A stretch of 64,000 nucleotides of DNA, taken from contig JBMOLJ010000056.1 of assembly GCA_049324235.1 (NCBI GenBank), forward strand, positions 1 to 64,000, read 5' to 3'. Origin of the DNA: UBA1431 sp049324235 (GTDB taxonomy: Bacteria > Bacillota > Clostridia > Christensenellales > UBA1431). Below, one piece after another: positions 46,210 to 53,536 of the stretch (positions are counted from its first letter, which is position 1; each line of letters starts with the position of its first letter). The notes below the pieces were generated by a model. The model saw only the letters and a list, made by a program, of their open reading frames with translations, had not been told where the DNA came from and made no database searches. The translations under genes were made by a program, and so were the position numbers.

Positions 46210-47175
46210 ATGGACGTATTGACCACCTGTTTGCTTTTTGCTTTGGGTTTATTGCTCATCATCAAGGGCGGGAACTGGTTCATCGACGCCGCCTCATGGG
46301 TCGCGAAAATCACAGGCATGCCGGATATCCTGATAGGGGCCACAATCGTGAGCCTTGGAACAACGTTCCCCGAACTCATGGTATCCGCCACGTCGGCCAT
46401 TCAGGGTCACGGCGACATGGCATTGGGAAACGCGATAGGCTCGACCATATGCAACATCGGATTGATTCTGGGAATATGCAATGTAATTTCACCGACAAAA
46501 ATCAATTCACGGATCTTCAATATAAAAGCCTTCATCATGGTTTTTTATATATTCGCCTTATTGCTCATGTCCCTTGACGGAAAAATCGGAAGCATGGACA
46601 CCGTACTATTGATCCTGGGCGTTATTGTCTATGTTCTCGTCAATTATTTGGAAGTGAGAATCAAGAAGAATTCGCCGGACAATTTAAAGCCCGCCCGAAT
46701 TCCCGCTGCTATATCAAGAAGGGCAACGGCAAAGGAAAAAGGCGGAAATATTCTTAAATTCTTTGCAGGCGCATTTTCTATTGTGGCAGGCGCGAGGCTG
46801 CTTGTTGATAACGGAATCGTCCTTGCAGCCATTCTCAAGGTTCCGGACGTCATCATCAGCCTGACCTTTATCGCGCTGGGCACATCGCTTCCTGAATTGG
46901 TCACGTCGGTAACGGCACTTGTTAAAGGCCACCGGAACTTATCCGTAGGCAATATTATCGGCGCAAACATAATAAACATTTCGATGGTTATCGGCGCGTC
47001 ATCCATCTTCCGGCCGCTTGATATGCCGCCCCAGATCAGGAATTGGGATCTGCCCTTTTCAATACTCATGATCATAGCATTGACCCTTCCTTCTTTTGTC
47101 ACACGGAGGATAAGCCGTATACAGGCGGCGGTTCTGCTGGCTTTATACGGAATATACATTTTCATATCGTTTTGA
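46210..47175 (+). CDS. YrbG-like sodium/calcium exchanger
   Basis: A 321-residue antiporter with about ten transmembrane helices in two inverted halves. Each half carries the alpha repeat: GATIVSLGTTFPELMVSATSA and SLTFIALGTSLPELVTSVTAL, plus GNAIGSTICNIGL and GNIIGANIINISM. It exchanges calcium or another divalent cation for sodium or protons. GGGAGGGG precedes the ATG. The YtaF-like gene follows. Confidence 0.92.
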   Translation: MDVLTTCLLFALGLLLIIKGGNWFIDAASWVAKITGMPDILIGATIVSLGTTFPELMVSATSAIQGHGDMALGNAIGSTICNIGLILGICNVISPTKINSRIFNIKAFIMVFYIFALLLMSLDGKIGSMDTVLLILGVIVYVLVNYLEVRIKKNSPDNLKPARIPAAISRRATAKEKGGNILKFFAGAFSIVAGARLLVDNGIVLAAILKVPDVIISLTFIALGTSLPELVTSVTALVKGHRNLSVGNIIGANIINISMVIGASSIFRPLDMPPQIRNWDLPFSILMIIALTLPSFVTRRISRIQAAVLLALYGIYIFISF

Positions 47176-47283
47176 AGCAATGTGTTATCTGGAGGCTCGA
47201 TGCAAGGGGCCTTTGCCGGGATGCTCACTTCCGCTCTGCCTTCCGCATACAATGGGGTGATTATTCGGGAGGTGGATTGCGCT

Positions 47284-47886
47284 ATGGTCATTGCGGCACT
47301 GGTCTTCAGCATGTCTCTGGATAACGTTGTAATCGGTATGGCTTACGGGTTAAAGAGAATAAGGATCACCCTGCTTCAGAACCTGATCATTGCAGTTATC
47401 ACATCGCTGGGCACGCTGATTTCGATGCTGATAGGGAAAACGATAGCGCAATTGCTTCCCTTGGAGGCAATGAACTACATAGGGCCGGGAATCTTAATAC
47501 TGCTGGGATTGTATTTCGGAGTATTAAGCGTCGTACAAAAGCATGTTCCGCCGGATGATCAAAACGTGAGTGCAAAAAACATAGACACGATGACGCAGTA
47601 CGCGGAAAAATCGGATAGGGACCAATCGGGCAGCATCGACTCCCGTGAGGCCGCGCTTGTGGCGTTAGGACTGACGCTCAACAACATCGGAGCAGGTATT
47701 GCCGCGAGCATCATGTCGCTGAGCATTGTGTTAACGGTTGTTTCCACCTTTGCAATGAGCGTTGTATTCCTGCAAATTGGCTTATATCTGGGAAATGGAA
47801 TATTCAGCAGGATGCTGGGCAAATATGCCCCTATGATTTCCGCATCGATCATCATCGCCTTAGGCATATACGAAATGCTTGCGTGA
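47284..47886 (+). CDS. ytaF: YtaF-like sporulation membrane protein (MntP family)
   Basis: A 200-residue six-helix protein of the MntP/YtaF family. Both halves start with the family motif (SMSLDNVVIGMAYGLKR and GLTLNNIGAGIAASI). The hydrophilic loop EKSDRDQSGSIDSREAALVA corresponds to YtaF rather than MntP. YtaF is made in sporulation; metal export is possible. The ATG at 47284 follows GGGAGGTGG; the open frame upstream has no ribosome site. Confidence 0.8.
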   Translation: MVIAALVFSMSLDNVVIGMAYGLKRIRITLLQNLIIAVITSLGTLISMLIGKTIAQLLPLEAMNYIGPGILILLGLYFGVLSVVQKHVPPDDQNVSAKNIDTMTQYAEKSDRDQSGSIDSREAALVALGLTLNNIGAGIAASIMSLSIVLTVVSTFAMSVVFLQIGLYLGNGIFSRMLGKYAPMISASIIIALGIYEMLA

Positions 47887-48000
47887 ATGGCGCGAAAAGC
47901 GGCATTTCACCGCACACAAAAGCCGCCGGCAAATCCCCTTTGTATTTGCCGGCGGCCTACGCAGGAGGGATGCACTCCTCCTGCACCCTGCTTTCATCTT

Positions 48001-48486
48001 TTATTTGGGCGGATAAACCGCAACCGGTTCGGGCCATTCCCATCCCTTGGGAAAATCGTGCGTCTCGACGATTACGCCGAGCTCCTCCTGGGTCGGGTAG
48101 TATGTATAGGTGAATCCGTCCCAGGTGCCTGCCTGCAGAACCTTATAGCCTTTACTCCTCATCTTTTGATCGATCTCTTTGTGGTCGCTTATAAATGCGC
48201 AGTGATGCAGTCCCTCTCCGTGCTCTCTGAGGAATTCTGCATAGATGCTTATATCGTCTTTCGGTTCAATAATCTCCCATTGCACATTTCCAATGCTGCA
48301 AAATGCCAGCCGCATCGCATAATCTACCCGTTCCCCGCGTATGATCATGTTCTCAATGGTATCCGGGTTAAATTCGTAAAAAACCCATGGCCCGATTCCG
48401 TATTCGTCAGCATATTTTTTTACCATCGCATCACAGTCTTTAACAACAATAGCAACCTGCGCAACATTTTTCAACATAGGTTCCAT
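48001..48486 (-). CDS. VOC-family protein (methylmalonyl-CoA epimerase-like)
   Basis: A 161-residue vicinal-oxygen-chelate protein with two beta-alpha-beta halves: VAQVAIVVKDCDAMVKKYADEYGIGPW and GEGLHHCAFISD with metal His. Annotations for such proteins range from glyoxalase to CoA epimerase; the substrate cannot be read. GGAGG lies 8 bases before the ATG at 48486; the longer frame lacks a site. It is divergent from the YhfZ-type regulator and carries a consensus promoter with an operator-like palindrome. Confidence 0.82.
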   Translation of the reverse strand: MEPMLKNVAQVAIVVKDCDAMVKKYADEYGIGPWVFYEFNPDTIENMIIRGERVDYAMRLAFCSIGNVQWEIIEPKDDISIYAEFLREHGEGLHHCAFISDHKEIDQKMRSKGYKVLQAGTWDGFTYTYYPTQEELGVIVETHDFPKGWEWPEPVAVYPPK

Positions 48487-48619
48487 GTCTTTTCCTCCTA
48501 AAAAATATTGTTTGGAGTATTCAGCCTTCCTGTTTAGCGACTTCCCGTATAAACTTCCTTCCTCATGTTCTCCGTGCCGACACTGTACCCCTTTTCCCAT
48601 AAACCACACCCGAGTTTAT

Positions 48620-48643
48620 TTTGTACAAAAAATTATACAAAAT
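48620..48643. promoter_or_regulatory. Operator-like palindrome and repeat at the VOC promoter
   Basis: A perfect 12-base palindrome TTTTGTACAAAA (48620-48631) and a near copy TTATACAAAA (48634-48643) overlap the expected start of transcription of the VOC gene. They lie between the two divergent genes and fit a repressor site for the adjacent GntR/YhfZ-type protein. Confidence 0.6.
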
Positions 48644-48670
48644 TATATATAAATTGCTGAAATGTGTCAA
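48643..48670 (-). promoter_or_regulatory. Consensus promoter of the VOC gene
   Basis: TTGACA (48665-48670), a 16-base spacer and TATAAT (48643-48648) on the minus strand. Confidence 0.85.
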
Positions 48671-48885
48671 ATGGTTTTTCTTGCAATAGATTAAAAATTT
48701 TAGGAATTGAAAAACGGGGGTCGAAACTCGAAAAGCCCGCTTACTTTTAATCATAGAAATGTACTCCATGCTGATGTCATTTGGTCGTTTAAGCTATAAT
48801 CCGCCACCTTACATCCTTTTATTCCATCATTCGCTTTTGGAGGCTTTTTATATTATAATGAATCAAAAAAAAGGGGATAAACCGC

Positions 48886-49812
48886 ATGTTCGATACGTTC
48901 TACAAAAAATCCGGCATAGTGACGGAAAAGCTTGCGCGGGATTTTTTTTCAATGGAGGTAGGAACAAGGCTCCCCACCATCGCAGAATATACGCAACGGT
49001 TTTCCACGTCACGGGGTACCGTACAGAATGCACTCGCGCTCCTGGAGGAAAATGAGTGTATCACCATATTAAAAAGCGGTTCAAAGGGTACTTTGCTCAC
49101 AGGCATCGACCTTTTAAAACTCCAGAAGTTTACAGGCTGGGATTCCCTTACCGGAAGCATGCCCGTTCCCCTCAATCCGCTGCTGTCCAGCCTGACCACC
49201 GCCATTTGTCACGAGATGTCCCAATGTCCCATTCCCTTTTCTTTTGCTTTCGTGACCGGCTCACAGAGGCGGATTGATGCACTGCTCAAAAAAGTTTACG
49301 ATTTTATCATAGTCACCAAAGGCTCGGCACAAATCTTTCTTGAAAATAATCCGTCTTTGGAAGCCGCTTTTCAGTTGGATGATTGCCAATACTCACATGA
49401 ATACTATGTGTATTTCATGAATCCTGCATTTTCCACTATAACGGATGGCATGCGCGTAGCCGTGGATCCGACCTCCGCCGACCAGTATTTGATCACGCAA
49501 AAACTATTCAGGGATAAAAATATTGAGCTGGTTGTAGCCCCTTATATCGGCTTTCATGATCTAATGACCAAGCGTCAGGTCGACTGTGTAATCTATCGCA
49601 AGGATGACTGGATTCAGCCATATACTTATTTCCGGGCGGTGAAGCTTGACCTTCCCGGCTTTTCCGCGCATGACGTCATTACGCCTACGATACTAATCAA
49701 TAAAGAAAACTACGGCCTGAAAAAATTGCTTTTCAAATACCTGAAAAAGGACCGGATAGCAGAAAGCCAGCAAAAAGTGCTCTCTGGCGATATGCCGGTC
49801 AACTTCTTTTAA
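48886..49812 (+). CDS. GntR/YhfZ-type transcriptional regulator
   Basis: A 308-residue regulator. The N-terminal winged helix is GntR-like (GTRLPTIAEYTQRFSTSRGTVQNALALLEENECI). The rest (SQRRIDALLKKVYDFIIVTKGSA ... DITDGMRVAVDPTSADQ-like segment near residues 188-200) matches the YhfZ C-terminal domain, a solute-binding-protein-like ligand fold. Ligand unknown. GGGG lies before the ATG. It faces the VOC gene, its likely target. Confidence 0.8.
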   Translation: MFDTFYKKSGIVTEKLARDFFSMEVGTRLPTIAEYTQRFSTSRGTVQNALALLEENECITILKSGSKGTLLTGIDLLKLQKFTGWDSLTGSMPVPLNPLLSSLTTAICHEMSQCPIPFSFAFVTGSQRRIDALLKKVYDFIIVTKGSAQIFLENNPSLEAAFQLDDCQYSHEYYVYFMNPAFSTITDGMRVAVDPTSADQYLITQKLFRDKNIELVVAPYIGFHDLMTKRQVDCVIYRKDDWIQPYTYFRAVKLDLPGFSAHDVITPTILINKENYGLKKLLFKYLKKDRIAESQQKVLSGDMPVNFF

Positions 49813-50316
49813 CACCTGAGCGCAGGCAGCATTTTGCGAGCCAGCATCTGTTTATTCCGTCTCCGGCAAAACCCTGCTGACATAGTTTGACACGGTCACC
49901 TGTCTCGCCAAAGGGGTCATACAATAATTTGTATATTTTGGCCAAAATTTCGTACTTTCATATTGACATTTGTTGCGTAATTATCTAATATAATGTATAA
50001 CAACTTTGACAACGGAAATTTCCAGCATCCTTCATTTACTTAGCTTTTGCTTCTTACGCAACGCACAATCATGTAAAACGAACAGCATTCTCAAACCCTT
50101 ATCATCCTTAGTCCTACACAATAATCCCAGCGTAAATGAACTAAATCCTTATTGGAACAGGAGCGTATTCCGTTAATTCAATATATGTAAGATGGCTGTG
50201 CACGCTTATTTTTGCAGGGCATGGTTTTTATACGGTTTTTACAGTATCCGGCGGAAAGGGGACGGGGTTCTCCTTCTCAAAGGATAAATCAAATCTAAAA
50301 GGGAGTGGAAGAAAGA
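49813..50316 (+). other. Gap and long leader of the SDR gene
   Basis: 504 bases. A clear promoter is TTGACA (49963-49968), 17-base spacer, TAATAT (49986-49991), giving a leader of about 320 bases before the SDR start at 50317. No known riboswitch fold, T-box motif or terminator was recognised in the leader, and there is no open frame of note. The left 140 bases hold nothing I can support. Confidence 0.6.
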
Positions 50317-51090
50317 ATGGGTAAAACTGCTATCGTAACAGGTGCGGGCCGCAACATCGGCAGGGCGATTGCCCTGAAGCTGGCCAAGGACGGAATGGAC
50401 GTGGTGGTAAACGACATTATGGCGGATAATGTTGAAAAGGTGGCCAAGGAAATCGAGGCGCTGGGCGTTTCGAGCATGGCCGTTGCAGGTGATGTGACGC
50501 AGGAAAAAGACGTTCAGGCCCTGGTCGACGCGACCGTGAAGAAATTCGGCAAGCTGGACGTCATGGTAGCCAACGCCGGTATCGCCGTCACCAAGTCGTG
50601 GGACGATACGAAGGTCGAAGACATGGATAGGCTCTATGCCGTAAACATTAAGGGCGTGTTCCTGTGCGCGACCATTGCGGCGAGGCAGATGAAAAAACAG
50701 CCCGATGACGCTATCTATAAGATCATCAACTGCGGCAGCATCGCCTCCCATAAAGGTTTCTCCTATCTTGGCGGCTACTGCTGTACAAAAGCCGCAGTCC
50801 GGTCCCTCACACAGTCCCTCGCGCAGGAGGTAGCGCCTAAGATCACGGTCAACGCCTACTGCCCCGGCGTGGTGGACACCGACATGTGGGTTGCGATCGA
50901 CAAAGACCTTTCACCCTATCTCGGTATGGAAACAGGTGGAGCGTGGAAGACGTTCACATCGGGCATACTGATGGGGCGTCCGCAGTACCCGGATGATGTC
51001 GCCGACCTCGTATCCTTCCTGGCTTCACCTGCGGCCGATTATATCACCGGGCAGTCCATCATCACCGACGGCGGAATGATTTTCGCCTGA
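50317..51090 (+). CDS. SDR oxidoreductase, acetoin-reductase/FabG-like
   Basis: A 257-residue short-chain dehydrogenase. Cofactor loop TGAGRNIGRAIA, NAGIA, catalytic Ser in NCGSIASHKGF and Tyr-Lys in YCCTK. GWG-type C-terminal ITGQSIITDGG. Length and the YCCTK active site resemble acetoin/diacetyl reductases and sorbitol dehydrogenases; substrate not proven. The ATG at 50317 follows GGGAG. A perfect 16-base-pair hairpin lies 37 bases after the stop. Confidence 0.87.
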   Translation: MGKTAIVTGAGRNIGRAIALKLAKDGMDVVVNDIMADNVEKVAKEIEALGVSSMAVAGDVTQEKDVQALVDATVKKFGKLDVMVANAGIAVTKSWDDTKVEDMDRLYAVNIKGVFLCATIAARQMKKQPDDAIYKIINCGSIASHKGFSYLGGYCCTKAAVRSLTQSLAQEVAPKITVNAYCPGVVDTDMWVAIDKDLSPYLGMETGGAWKTFTSGILMGRPQYPDDVADLVSFLASPAADYITGQSIITDGGMIFA

Positions 51091-51126
51091 TATCTCTCTC
51101 CCCGGTTAAAAACACCCGATCAAAAC

Positions 51127-51163
51127 AAAGCGCCGCAACGTGGACTGCACGTTGCGGCGCTTT
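51127..51163 (+). terminator. Hairpin after the SDR gene
   Basis: A perfect 16-base-pair stem (AAAGCGCCGCAACGTG / CACGTTGCGGCGCTTT) with a five-base loop, then TTTGCATGTTTTG; the T-run is interrupted. Confidence 0.75.
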
Positions 51164-51200
51164 GCATGTTTTGGGTTCAAACGCATGCGTAAATTGACTG

Positions 51201-51350
51201 TTATTTCGTTTTGAACGGTATCCCTTCCCGCATGCACAGCCTCTGCGCCGCAAACCTGCCCGACGCGGCGGCGCCCGCTCCTGCGGATGGAGGCGATGTC
51301 TGTAAGCCCCCTTGAAAAGGTACGGCAGACAGCCAGATATATCCTTTCGG
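51201..51350 (-). pseudogene. Remnant: C-terminal end of a flavoprotein oxidoreductase
   Basis: A minus-strand frame with no start reads about 50 residues to a TAA at 51201. It contains GGLQTSPPSAGAGAAASGRF followed by an Ala/Arg helix and a basic end, like the last part of FAD-dependent oxidoreductases where the sugar-phosphate of FAD is contacted. An in-frame TAA lies just upstream, and the rest of the gene is missing. It sits between two terminators, so it is not expressed as a protein. Confidence 0.5.
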
Positions 51351-51354
51351 GTAT

Positions 51355-51390
51355 TAAAAACCGATGACAAATCCTGGGATTTGTCATCGG
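51355..51390 (-). terminator. Terminator of the DUF975 gene
   Basis: A perfect 14-base-pair palindrome (CCGATGACAAATCC / GGATTTGTCATCGG, two-base centre) followed on the minus strand by TTTTTAAT, 45 bases beyond the stop at 51436. Confidence 0.85.
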
Positions 51391-51435
51391 CATAAGGCCG
51401 CCTTATTGGCGCGGCTTATTATTATCCTACTTGGC

Positions 51436-52038
51436 TTATGCCAGTTCTTCCGGACGCACAACGCCCTTTTCCAGCGCGTTCTTCTTAAGCTCCAGGTAGT
51501 ATCCGGCAAGGCTCGTGTGTATATACGGCCCGACATAAAACAGGTACAGTATCATACCCGTCATCGCGGAAAGCAACATCCAGCCTATGAAACTGAGGAA
51601 CATGACGAAAATTTCACCCTTGTACCCCTGTGTCATCCGCATCGAAAGCTTCAGGGCCTCCGCCGGCTCTACTTTCGGACAGTCCGCGAGGATATACGGC
51701 GTCATCCAGTAAGACAGCGCCTTGATGATACCCGGGATGAACAGCAGAAGCGACCAGAGGAAAATAAAAAGATACATCCACAGGACCCCCGCCAGGTTCC
51801 TTCCGTAATCGGCAAACCCTTTCGAAAAAAAGTCGGATGAAAGCACCTGTTCCTGATTGAAAACCTTTATGGAAAAGTAGCTGTACCCCACCAGCAGCGG
51901 CGGCATGAGCAGCAACCAGCCGACCCCGGGGATAACCGAGGACAGCAGCGTGAACAGCAGAAACACGCCGAGCGCGTTCCCGTACTGCGCGCGGAATGCG
52001 ATCCTGGCCTGCATCTTGATTTCAGCTCTTGTTTTCAT
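51436..52038 (-). CDS. DUF975-family membrane protein
   Basis: A 200-residue integral membrane protein with about five helices. The DUF975 features are visible: N-terminal TRAEIKMQARIAFRAQYGNA, a loop FSKGFADYGRNLAGVLW and a late GYYLELKKN. Such proteins are frequent in Clostridia and of unknown function. GGAG lies 8 bases before the ATG at 52038. Confidence 0.85.
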   Translation of the reverse strand: MKTRAEIKMQARIAFRAQYGNALGVFLLFTLLSSVIPGVGWLLLMPPLLVGYSYFSIKVFNQEQVLSSDFFSKGFADYGRNLAGVLWMYLFIFLWSLLLFIPGIIKALSYWMTPYILADCPKVEPAEALKLSMRMTQGYKGEIFVMFLSFIGWMLLSAMTGMILYLFYVGPYIHTSLAGYYLELKKNALEKGVVRPEELA

Positions 52039-52215
52039 TTTATCTCCTTCTGGCGTTTGCATATTTTTTGCATGCGCCCAAGCATTTTCAAGGCTTTGCT
52101 TTCCTGATACAGCGTTTCTATGTTTATTAAATCATAGATTTGAAAAATTAAAAACATAAATTATGTAAAAGTCTCAGGTTGTGATACCGGGTCTGAACAT
52201 TTTGGCGGATGTCCC

Positions 52216-52245
52216 AAAAAAGCCGGCGCCGTAAACGGCACCGGC
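52216..52245 (-). terminator. Terminator after the chemoreceptor remnant
   Basis: An 11-base-pair GC-rich stem (GCCGGCGCCGT / ACGGCACCGGC, one mismatch) followed on the minus strand by six T. Confidence 0.8.
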
Positions 52246-52271
52246 CTAGGCCGTTTTCTAATACTTGCTGT

Positions 52272-52640
52272 TCATCCTTTTGCCTCTGTTGCTGCAATCA
52301 GCCTCAGCGGCGTTCGCATACGGTCATGCTGTTCCGTATTCATATGTATGTTTTTGTGCCGGTTATCCTTCAATCTGAACTGCCGTACCTTTTCCCTGAG
52401 CAGTTCAGATTGCCCAAAGAGTTCTTCGCCTGCCATTGCGCCTTCCTGTGCAGTAACTGAATTGTTCTGAACAACCTGTGAGAGCTGCGCAATCCCCTGC
52501 TGTATCTCTGCGATGCCTATGGCCTGCTCATTGGATGCAGCAGCGATTTCGTTTCCCAAATGGACCGCCTTATTGACGCTGTCAACGATATTGCTCAACG
52601 CCTCTGCCGTCTCGTTTGCGATTCTCATACCGGCATGCGT
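52272..52640 (-). pseudogene. Remnant: C-terminal part of a methyl-accepting chemotaxis protein
   Basis: A minus-strand frame gives the end of a chemoreceptor signalling domain: ANETAEALSNIVDSVNKAVH, EIAAASNEQAIGIAEIQQGI and a C-terminal FRLKDNRHKN. The first half of the signalling domain, the membrane helices and the sensor are gone; the open frame's first residues are not chemoreceptor-like. It still has a terminator. The preceding 250 bases (to 52890) include a frame reading FWVKGISNNLLFFRGIIRLD that I cannot place. Confidence 0.65.
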
Positions 52641-52894
52641 TTTCTTGATCGAACTACATGTTGTATTCGTAGATAGAGACAAACTTTTTATCATCTAAAC
52701 GTATTATTCCCCGAAAAAATAGTAAATTATTGGAAATGCCTTTAACCCAAAAAGTCCTCATTGCGCCGTTTCCAATAGACGTCCCCGTTGTGGTTAAGGC
52801 AAAAAGTACGGCCGCTTCATTACGAAGGGGCCGTATCAGGCGAATACAAGGCTGATGCGTTATACAGCGCCACAATGCAGGCAAAGTCCGCGTC

Positions 52895-53392
52895 TTATCC
52901 TGCGGGCGTGTACTTTAATTCAGCATAATCGTCCTTAGTCACCCGCAGGGTTATCACACAGTTGGACCCGTTCATGGTGAACTCGCTTACGCCCACCGGT
53001 TCAATGCTCTCGTCGGCCAGATAAAATCCGGCGCTTTTCAGTTTATCCCTGTATTCAGCGTAATTCTCCTTGGAAACACCCGAGAAAACAATTGTGACCT
53101 CTCCCCCGTAAACAGTGGTCTGGACATGCTGTCCGTAGGTAAATACCGGTACGCTTGCAGGAATCTGGGAAGGCCAGTAGGCTGGCGCCGAGGCGGAAGG
53201 CGTCCAAGCAGGCGTCGCCGTCTGCGCCGGTATCGTGGGAGTTGCGGCAACGCTCGCGGCAACGCTCGCGGCAGCGGTGGCCTGGGCCGTCTGCTGCACC
53301 GTGGGCTGGGGGGCATTACCCGTACCGGTCTGCGGTATACACCCCGCAAGAAGCAATAGCGCTATCGCCAATGGTATCCATATCCTTTTCAT
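52895..53392 (-). CDS. Putative lipoprotein with Ala/Thr-rich linker
   Basis: A 165-residue protein with a lipobox (LLLLAGC, Cys18), an Ala/Thr/Pro/Gln-rich linker up to about residue 75 (repeated ASVAASVA), and a C-terminal domain with alternating beta-strands (VTIVFSGVSKENYAEYRDKLKSAGFY), an alpha/beta fold I do not recognise. Anchored outside the membrane. GGAGG lies 11 bases before the ATG at 53392. Confidence 0.75.
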   Translation of the reverse strand: MKRIWIPLAIALLLLAGCIPQTGTGNAPQPTVQQTAQATAAASVAASVAATPTIPAQTATPAWTPSASAPAYWPSQIPASVPVFTYGQHVQTTVYGGEVTIVFSGVSKENYAEYRDKLKSAGFYLADESIEPVGVSEFTMNGSNCVITLRVTKDDYAELKYTPAG

Positions 53393-53536
53393 ATTTACCA
53401 TATCCTCCTTATTACTTTACACGCATCAGGAGCGGATTGTATGGAAGATTCGACAAAGCATATGGAATATCCTTTTTATATTCGTCAGATCAAGGCATCC
53501 AGCCGATGCGCAGCAGCACAGCTTACCGATGATGAC

